Source of the DNA: Phoronis ovalis
Taxonomy: Eukaryota > Phoronida > Phoronidae
Assembly (NCBI GenBank): GCA_028565635.1
Contig: JAOXYB010075721.1
Coordinates: 1-23,478 of the forward strand
Reading direction: 5' to 3'
DNA: 23,478 nt
In this document: positions 12,243 through 20,700 of the stretch, in pieces
How positions within the stretch are numbered: the stretch's first letter is position 1
Layout of the letters: each line of letters begins with the position of its first letter
Notes under the pieces: model-generated
The model's input: only the letters and a program-made list of their open reading frames with translations
Told to the model about the DNA's origin: nothing
Database searches by the model: none
Translations under genes and position numbers: made by a program

Positions 12243-13722
12243 ACGTGAATTCTAGTACAGCTCTCCCACTAGTATAAGATAAGGGCGAACTTCCATTTAA
12301 TATTATTAAGTAGAAAGATCGTTAGTAGATGCACTGTGTTTTGTACTCCATGGGTTTGTATTATACATTAGTTGATTTGAAAGCTACGTTAAGACGTTGT
12401 CTAATTGCGAACTGAGTTAATAAAAGTGTCCAGTTTGTAATATAAGTAGTTTTTAAGAGATATTTCAATTTTGTTTCTATTTCACCACTAGGAGAATACG
12501 AGCGTCAAAGAAGCATAAACCGGGGATATCGTGATGTTAATACAATGCATAAGTATGGAACATTTGAGGATAAAATGGCATTTATTATAGTGAGAAATGA
12601 AAAACATTTTCTTTTCATTGACTCTCTTTTAAAATACTCCCCGTGGATTAGACTTAAAATTATACCTTGAAAAGTGGTTTTCACACAAACGGCATAAATG
12701 GAATTCTCTCTGCACAGATGTATCAACACATTAGATATAAGGAAAAATTAAATCCTGTCTCGAACAATTTCCCTTTAAAATGCTCATGAGGAAATGGAAG
12801 CTCACTGATGTTAATCAGTTTTTAGTGGTCACTTTCTTACAAATGATAATTTATTTTTCGCCAGAAAGTTTTTCATTGTATAATAGTTGTAGTTTATGAT
12901 TATTTTCGGTTATACAACTCCTGATTTTTTTTTACTTTCGGTGTGGTTATCTGGTACATTCTGTGACTCTTTTTCGTCAGGAAGCATTGTGTTGCTGTTT
13001 AACATTATATGAAGAAGTTTACTAAATGAGCAACTTTTTTGAATAAACAGAATTCAACTACTATTAACATTATTGTTGGGACTACATACTTGAAAATTTA
13101 GAAGAAATCCACCAATATCATTTAAGTAATGGTGAATTATTTTTCAATTTTTTTGTCTATTGTTATGTTTATTTTAACAAGAAATTATACTATTAGTGAC
13201 AGGTCCCTGTGTGTTGCGCTTTTGATTTAAAAAAAAAAAGTTCAATATCAGTATATACTTTTTTTCTTGTATAGAAATCAGCAAACAACGGAAAAGGCAA
13301 CTATTTTTTTTGGATCAGATATTAAGTCCAAAAAATGGTCCCTATCTTTGACACTCCAAATTTAATTGCCCCCATTTTGGATTTCCAAAAATAAAAATGT
13401 CCCCCCTCGTATTCTCTCCAGGAATAAATTATGATCAGTCCCTGATCATTATGTAGTTTGATTTAATGAGTTCTAATTTCATTTTATATTAATTTCCTAA
13501 CGTAATATTCAAATTAGGAAAATTCGATTATTGTTCAGTGTATGTTTACGCTGTATGGCTATTGCTTTCAATCTGCATTAGTATCGTGTTTTTCTAAATA
13601 AAATAAGTGTATCGTTTGTATATATTAGTTATGAAAACGTTATCTCGTGTAATTCCGATTTGAACGTTTTACAGATATTCAAAACTACTTAGCTATCAAA
13701 TTTTAGATCCATCGTGCTGGTA
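12243..13722. other. Gene-free AT-rich stretch
   Basis: No gene is supported. A C-rich patch at about 13320-13460 includes a short palindrome ATGATCAG-TCC-CTGATCAT. It may be the end of an old repeat. A 74-codon minus-strand frame at 12505-12729 has no recognisable features. Confidence 0.5.
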
Positions 13723-13821
13723 ATGGTGCTGCATAGGGTGATCGTCCTTACTGTGTTATGCCTTGTGTCGGTGACGCTTATGTTCAGTAAACTCCCAGTA
13801 GTCAATATAATAATTATATAA
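13723..13821 (+). CDS. Orphan exon-like ORF: hydrophobic N-terminal peptide (candidate)
   Basis: A 32-codon frame starts at ATG 13723 and ends at TAA 13819-13821. Its peptide begins MVLHRVIVLTVLCLVSVTLM: a short basic lead (His4, Arg5), an uninterrupted hydrophobic stretch from about residue 6 to 21, then FSKLP. That is the layout of a signal anchor at the N-terminus of a type II membrane protein such as a Golgi glycosyl- or sulfotransferase. The DNA is visibly richer in G+C than its flanks, as exons are. A possible acceptor (ATTTTAG, ending near 13706) lies just upstream. The only donor candidates in range (GTAGTC at about 13798) are weak. It could be a first coding exon of an unrecognised gene, a pseudo-exon, or chance. 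I do not recognise the family. Confidence 0.2.
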   Translation: MVLHRVIVLTVLCLVSVTLMFSKLPVVNIIII

Positions 13822-14276
13822 TTGCATTTTTATGATAAAATAAACTAATAAGAAAAGACCACATGTAATCACAATATTGCCCCAAAAGAGTGAAGCGTAT
13901 TAAACAGTTATTTATAATATTTCTCATCACAAGTTGTGTCACAATTGTTATATGATGGTCAAATGGCGTTCTCGCCTTACTGTAAATTGCTTACCAAGGG
14001 TTAGGGTTTTGAAACCTTGGACCTCACGCCCCTACTAAAAATTGACCAAGTACCTCGGGCAGGTGGTCCAGCTGTGGTTTGCCTTTATTATTAAACTATA
14101 TAATCAAATATAATAAAAATAAAATCACTTGCTCGTTATATCCCTGGTACAGTGTGTACGCTTGTCCAAAGATATTTGGAAACCGAAATATCATATAAAA
14201 AACAACTACCGGGTTTTTACATTTGTCACTATCTTATTACTACAGATAACTATCATCTAATTTTATATCTTTTTAG
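13822..14276. other. Upstream flank of receptor gene
   Basis: No coding sequence is seen. A segment near 13990-14075 (ACCAAGGGTTAGGG...CCTTGGACCTCACGCCCC) is GC-richer. Part of it resembles, in opposite orientation, the short stretch near 9452-9470 (GGGCCTCAGGTCCAAGG), suggesting fragments of a dispersed repeat. Any promoter of the downstream gene could lie here or further upstream beyond a 5' UTR intron. I cannot identify one. Confidence 0.4.
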
Positions 14277-14363
14277 GTACAGCATGATGATATAGGGACC
14301 GTGGTCTCGCCAACACACAAAGCGTAAAGACATGAAAAAAACCTAGGGAGACGAAACTTCATA
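14277..14363 (+). promoter_or_regulatory. Probable 5' UTR of the receptor guanylate cyclase, with two uORFs
   Basis: A good 3' splice site (TTTTATATCTTTTTAG, ending at 14276) suggests that the coding exon begins at 14277 and that an earlier 5' UTR exon exists upstream. The leader holds two minimal upstream ORFs: ATG ATG ATA TAG at 14284-14295 and ATG AAA AAA ACC TAG at 14332-14346. The second stops 17 bases before the main ATG. An in-frame TAA at 14325-14327 precedes the main start and rules out N-terminal extension in this exon. Such uORFs commonly lower initiation at the main start; that is inference here. Confidence 0.45.
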
Positions 14364-14738
14364 ATGTTCTTCCCTATTTATATTTGGTTACTGGCGTTTG
14401 TACTCTTGGTTGCTGAGGCGAATAAAGGTGTTCTTCGTTTAGGATATATAACAGGATCAGATAACATGCCCGGGGATTTTGTGTATGGGCGCCCTGGCCG
14501 AGGAATATCAGGAGCAATAACTTTAGCAATTAATGAAATAAACAATAATTCGGCAATATTACCTGATCACACCTTAGAGTTTGTTATAGCCGAAACGTAT
14601 GGCAAGGAAGAGTATAGTGTGAAACAAACTGCAGAACTACCGTGTCATCATAATATATCGGCTTTTATTGGACCACAAGAAACATGTATATACGAGGGGA
14701 GAATTGCAGCGTCATTTTCTCTGCCAATGATATCATAC
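14364..14738 (+). CDS. Receptor guanylate cyclase exon 1 (signal peptide and start of ligand-binding domain)
   Basis: This exon encodes residues 1-125 and ends in phase 0. The hydrophobic start MFFPIYIWLLAFVLLVAEA has a plausible signal-peptidase site after Ala19. The mature chain opens with VLRLGYITG, the first beta strand of a periplasmic-binding-protein-like receptor lobe, then RGISGAITLAINEIN (46-60). Cys94 and Cys108 bracket the ISAFIGPQ segment, as in other receptor cyclases where they probably pair. N-glycosylation sequons are at Asn61 and Asn97. I chose the ATG because an in-frame TAA lies 39 bases upstream and position -3 is A. The donor is TAC|GTACGT. The frame stays open for another 96 bases into the intron, so the unspliced ORF runs to 14837. 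The PMISY|FCAEQ join to exon 2 and the family motif fix the true end at 14738. Confidence 0.93.
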
Positions 14739-17700
14739 GTACGTAAAGAATCTTATTTATTCAGTATTTTATTTGTCGTAAAAACGAAAAGAATGTTTCA
14801 ATTTATTCTTCATTCAAAGAGAAAAAAGAACTTATAAATAGTTAATAGTAATGCCTCATTGTATCGCGTAAATGCAATTTTAATTTTTTTAAATCAGAAG
14901 CTTTTTGAGACTATCAGTAAATCCTACTTACTTTATTTGTCGTTAAAACGAAAAGAATGTTTCGATTTACTCTTCATTCAAAGAGAAAAAAGAACTTACA
15001 AATAGTTAATAGTAACGCCTCATTGTATCGCGTAAAAAGCAATTTTTTTTTATAAAATCAGAAGCTTTTTGAGACTATCGGGAAATCCTACTTACTAATA
15101 TAAGCCGCGTATAACTCTGAAATAAAAAGTTTAATGGATATTATGTAAATGTATTGGACGCTCGTATACCTGGGAAATGAAGCTACACTGTGTAACTATT
15201 TTTGCATGTGATTGTGCTGTAGGTTCGAATCCATTTACTGTGATCACAAGTAGCCTATCATGTCTGCTATAGGAGCAATACCCTTCTCATCCCCCTCATT
15301 ATATATTAGTATTCTTATTAGAATCAGAAAATCGACGTTACACCTAAATTAGGCAATGAAGCTAAATGTTTACCATATCTCAGCTTTGGCTGATCTGCCA
15401 GAGCTACAAAAACAATTCCTGTATAAGGTAATTTGATATTCAATAAGAAAATGACGGATTTTACATCCATGTCTTCAACTGTAAAAAAAAATTATGATTC
15501 AGTATTTGTATTACAGACTAATTAGCCTTTAATCAAATTTGCATAACCAGTACATGCTACCGCGCGTACAGAGAGTATAATAGCCTGGACTATGCTTTCA
15601 AGATTTTGCCTTTCTAAGTATCACTAGTCATCGAAAAAACAACGGACTGGGAATACATCAAAAGATAGTCCTGTCGTCTGAGAATTTAACAGTATTGTCT
15701 TATTTGGAATCCACAGATAAATAATATTTGTATTTTCTAATTACATACTTACTTTCGTTTTATTTTCCAGTTTTGCGCAGAGCAAGAAGTATCTGATAAG
15801 GAAACTTTTCCAACCTTTGCAAGAACACGCCCGGCAGATTCTCAGATTTCTAATTCAGTAGCTTCCTTACTCAAATATTTCGACTGGAGAAAAGTAGTTT
15901 TTGTTCGTAACAACCAAACAAAGTTTACACAAATAGCTGATACAATTAAGGAGGTAAGTGACTCGATGTATATAATATATCAATTTAATTAATTTTCCAA
16001 ATTACATATAGCCTAAAAAGTATAAACTGAAACTTTTTCCACACGAATCCTCTATAATTTCGTAATCAAATTTCAAAATATTTTCAAAACAGAATATAGT
16101 TGTTTAAATTTCTTTATAACGTATTTAAAAGCGTATTATGTACAAAAACCGCAGCCCTTTTTTCATGTTTAACTAGTAGGCCTACGTGCTCAGGGTATGT
16201 GCTTTACAAATATATTAACTAAAATAGTTATTATTGCTGTACATGTAATCATAAGCTCCTGTCGCCATTTAAGTGTATTTTGAGTTTCTGTTTTCTTGTT
16301 TGCAGACACTAGATAAACATGATATCAATATTACGTCTACTCATGAATACCCGGGATATTACATCCATGGTCACGCTAAAAATCCATTTGTTAATATTGT
16401 CAAAGACACCTTTGAAACGACAAGAAGTAAGATTTTTTTATTAATTTTGCGGTCATGTGACTTCAAGTGCCTTGTGCCAAAGGTGGCGTTGAAATAGCTA
16501 GTTTGTTAAGTCATCTATTGTGGCGGAGCTCAGGTGTAAGAAGGCTCAGAAACAGGCTCAGATCACGGGGGGTACTTGATAAAACTGTTGGTAGGGGTGC
16601 GCGGCCTAGGGTAAAAAAACCTCTGACCCTGTGCCTGTGGTAAATAAAGGTTACCAAAAATATGTTCTGTCGTAAATGAAAAAAAGCATGCCCTGTTGTA
16701 AGTAACTTTTCGGAAATACCCTGCGTAATAAAATCCCCTTGTATGTACCCTGTGGTAAATAAATATGTGCAACCATACGGAGTTTAATTTTTCATACCTG
16801 TCGTAAATGTGTTTTCCAAGAAAGCACTCTGTGGTAAACGAGTAATTTTGAAAATATACCCTGTGGTAAATATCTAATAAGAAAAGTATCCCTGTGGTAA
16901 ATAATTAAGGCTTTGAGAAGCGTAAAAAACACCCTGTAGTAAATGCAGGAGCTGAAAAAGGTGGCCTGTTGGGCGGCACATGTATATAGTGACTTTGAAT
17001 GACAGTACCCCCCCAGACTCAGAGCATACCAATTGATAACGGGTATGTGAAGTAGACACATTGTTAGCTCAAGTTAATGACACTGTATTTTATTAAATTT
17101 ACATGCTGTTAATAATTTTTCAAGAAAATAAAGGTGTGACATTTAATTAATCATCGTTTGTAATGTAGAGGACTTTTTAATCGTCATATAATTACGAGTG
17201 AGCCTACCCGGGGGTGACAGTCAGAATACCTGGGTACGCATTTTTCGTTACAAAAAAACGGGCGAAAGGGTATGTTTTTCAGCATACAGACCGGGCAACC
17301 AGTACGCCCTGAAAAGGGTATAAAATAGCTTTAAAATCTTACAAAAACGAAAATTTAGTCCCAAAAATAATAAAAGGGTGTGTTTTTAATACTTTATTTA
17401 CATTAAAATTATTTCTTTCTAAGATTTTGTGTTTTAATTTTGAACGTTATTTTGCAAGGTTTTTTTTTGGTTGTCGATTTTTTTGGTGACCTTTTTTTTG
17501 GGAACCGTTTTATGGTCCCAAAGGCCAAAAAAGGGTATGAGTTTTGAGCTCATAGGTCCCAATAAGGGTAGGAATTTTGAGCTCCTAGGTCCCAAAAGGG
17601 GCTTTTTTTACCCTTCTTAACAAACATAGGTACCCAGTTATTCTGACTGTCACCCCCCCTGGGTGAGCCTAGTGATGTGTTAACTACCTGGCTGACATGT

Positions 17701-20700
17701 CTTGGCTGGTTGTGTACTTTATATTTATATAATATATGTCACTCCTATAATATTGCTTCTATATGCAATTCTATATATATTTGATGCCTTAGCGTGTGTA
17801 GACAACATATTTATAGGGATACATAATTTATGCAATTTAGAATAAATTTTTGGACCCATTTTGTGCTTTGAGATCCGTTCACCACAGAGCTACCTCACAT
17901 ATCCACGGACTATCACGAGCATTGTTGAACATTCACATTGCATAGTGGGCAAGTTCGTTTGACGTTCATCGTAAAACCATTGAGCAGGGATAAGTTATGT
18001 GTTACGATTACAGAGTTTGTTCACCACTCACAATTATTCACAATTTTATTGAGTTCACAGATCGACAACACAAACAATTATTTTACTAAGCACTAGATAT
18101 GGATGTGACCATGATATCATGAAATAAATAGATACCCTTTGCATGATTGTTTGCTCATGACCCTGGACGATGCTTTTGGATTTCTAAAATAAAGTAGCTT
18201 TATATTAAACTGGTAGTGTAAAAAAACTTTACTTTATTTTCCAATTTACTAATTGCTGATTGTACAAGAAATCTATGTATTTATTACATAATGTCCTGAA
18301 CTAATGGACTGATTGTAACTTCAAATTTTCTTTGGTAACATATTTCATGATCAAATTTAGGCAAAATATTGCTTTAAAAATATTTAGATACATGTATACC
18401 AGTAATATTGGACAATATTCTACACATTCAAGTTTGAACACAATTAACTGACACTTGCACTCACTCCGGCTATTATTCCTAAAGATCACTGAGTATCTTA
18501 AATTACTGCTCCATTTCATTTGATAAAAGTAGTATAGCACAATTATATTAAATGAGTATTAATTGTGATGGTTGAATAGAAAACTCAATTTATGTTTGAT
18601 CCTTTAGTCAAGATAATGTACAGTTTATTAAAAATATATAGGTAATATATCTCTATTTAAAGTGCAATGGAACTGGACTTCGTTAAATTCTTTTAAGGTG
18701 AGTGACAAACTCTTTGATAGTAACCTGTAACTTAGTCGGTAATGTGAGGTAGCCCTACACCAACTTTTGTCAAAAATAGACTGTTCAGGTGCCAATTATT
18801 ACTATTGTAGTGTTGTAAAAGACGGAGATCACTCTGTCTAGGCACTAAGCCTGAATGTATACTAAAACTTGCCTGTGTTTTTCTTGTGGCCTCAGAAAAG
18901 CTTCGGACAGGTGTTTGCAATAATTATTATTAAATTATAAATGATTCAACCATTGGCGATAATATTTCTTTAGGAAGTGACCAAACTTTAAAGATTTGAA
19001 CTATTAAATTATCATCAAAAACAGTTCAGCAGTGTATTTTTTATCAAATTATTATTTTCCATTATGATCCTACTCAAGTTGGAAGGAAATGTTTGTCTTA
19101 ATGCAGCTGTTGGTATTTAATTGTTTTTTCTTGTTTCTTTAATTATCACCAACTTTAATTGCTATGGTATCCTGATATTTGCTATTGATTGAAGCTGTAA
19201 ACTTGTTTCAAAGAATATTCTGTATTTGCTGTTGTGCAGATAGATCTATGACACAATGTGAATGTTTAAAATAGTACTCTTGACCTCAGGATATTCATAT
19301 AAATATGCTATAACAGTGTTTAAACATTTAATTACAAAAGAAAGGTGTGGCATAATTATTATGCCGTGATTCTTATTTAGGAAATGTCACTGGAGTGCAT
19401 AACGCATCAAATGTGTATACGATGTGGTACAAGTACAGAATTAATTTTCCCATCCACTGGTAATAAATCTTTTTATAAAATATATATTTTTTCCAGGTAA
19501 TCGAGATAATTATGTCTCTAACACACAATTATTTTTTTGTGCTGGCATGGCCAATAAATTTTTTCTAGAGCTGATTGTAGGCCACCTGGTGAGAAAACAT
19601 GGAAGCTGAATCCAGGACTACAAGCATCCCCTATATAAAAGAATCCTATCATTTTTTGATAAAAAAAGCATTTGCAAACTCTTTTTTCTGCCATTTTGAA
19701 CCAAATTACATCCATTTTTAAATAAAAGTGTTCAGTATGGCCAAGCTGAAAGAAAAAGTGCATATTAATACGCTGTACGAACTATATGAGGGAGTATCTG
19801 TGGGTATCATGCATCTAATTAGCAGCAGACTAATGCTAAATTTCTGAAACAAAAGCAATGTTAGTCCCAGATAATATATAGGACCCCTTTGTACTATATT
19901 ACTGTTTTTACTAATATTACTGTTTTTATCTCAAAACTCCTTTTTAAAAATTTTGTCGAAACAGTGATTTTGATTGTAAACTTCGTGGTTTACTTCGCAA
20001 ATAATACACTTGTAACTTTTAGATGGTTATAACTGATATTTATGCATCAAATTTGAACATCCATATGCTTATGAACTTCCTTTCAGTATATGTGATGCTT
20101 GGAGAGTTCTATGAATTTGCTGGACTTTTGGAGCATTTATTTGATCTTGGTTTATTGGATACTGGGTTGTACTTTGTTGTTGGTGTCCACACTGGGCAAT
20201 ATGATCCTAAAGATCCTCAGAAGTATATTGAAGGTAAATTGGTAATATTTCTTTGTTTGAAAAAGAAAAGAATAACTAGTTACTCTTAAAAATTACTTAT
20301 TAAACAGTAGCATTTCCTAGGAATTGGGATATAGTTGTGTAGTCTTGCTACATTGAAGTTAGTTTTAATACAGCTGTTAAGTGTTTTTGCCCAGTGCATG
20401 GCTATCTCAGGTATGCGATTAAATTATTTGTTTGCAAATATGTCCATACAAAACAAAATTTAGCTTGATCTTTTAATACTAGCAACTTACACAATTAATA
20501 TATAATAATATATATTTCTCTGCTTCAGGAATTGCTGGTTCAAAACCATCAAAGAATACTATCCGAGCATTTAGATCGTACATGGGAGTTGTACACACAC
20601 CACCAAAGTATCCAGAATTTGACGAGTTCACCCTTGTGGTGAACGATTTCCTTGAGGCACCTCCATTTAATTTTGAAAACAATTACAGGAAATATGGAAG

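Larger units (their letters stand above)
16427..20086 (+). other. Intron 3 (3660 bp), enlarged by inserted elements
   Basis: It runs from GTAAGA to AACTTCCTTTCAG. It contains two transposon-like elements (16563-17017 and 17207-17663). The stretch 17672-20086 is AT-rich with an 11-bp inverted repeat AAAATAAAGTA/TACTTTATTTT at 18186-18240. I found no internal exon needed by the reading frame: exon 3 joins exon 4 directly within a conserved motif. Confidence 0.85.

Noticed and set aside
13990-14075. GC-richer segment partly similar, inverted, to about 9452-9470
   Set aside because: The shared stretch is under 20 bp with mismatches. It is too short to define a repeat family or boundaries without a genome-wide search.
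1-14276. Search for CRISPR arrays, rRNA, tRNA clusters, phage or bacterial operon features
   Set aside because: No regularly spaced identical repeats with unique spacers, no rRNA motifs and no gene-dense coding were seen. The window is clearly eukaryotic.
14739-14837. Continuation of the exon 1 reading frame to a stop at 14837
   Set aside because: The family motif PMISY must join xCAEQ, which is at the start of exon 2 after a good acceptor. The extension is intron sequence and part of the tandem duplication.
15200-15260. GGTTCGAATCC, matching a tRNA B-box
   Set aside because: No A-box or acceptor-stem pairing is found at the right distance, so no tRNA or clear tRNA-derived SINE can be built.
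16563-17061. Minus-strand open frames with repeated Y-H-R/Q-G residues across 16563-17061
   Set aside because: They are translations of the CCCTGTGGTAAAT-like array in reverse (YLPQG and YHRV repeats). The periodicity reflects the DNA repeat, not a protein.
20023-20086. ATG upstream of exon 4 as the start of a separate ORF
   Set aside because: The conserved receptor sequence begins exactly after the CTTTCAG acceptor at 20086, and the upstream residues match nothing in the family.
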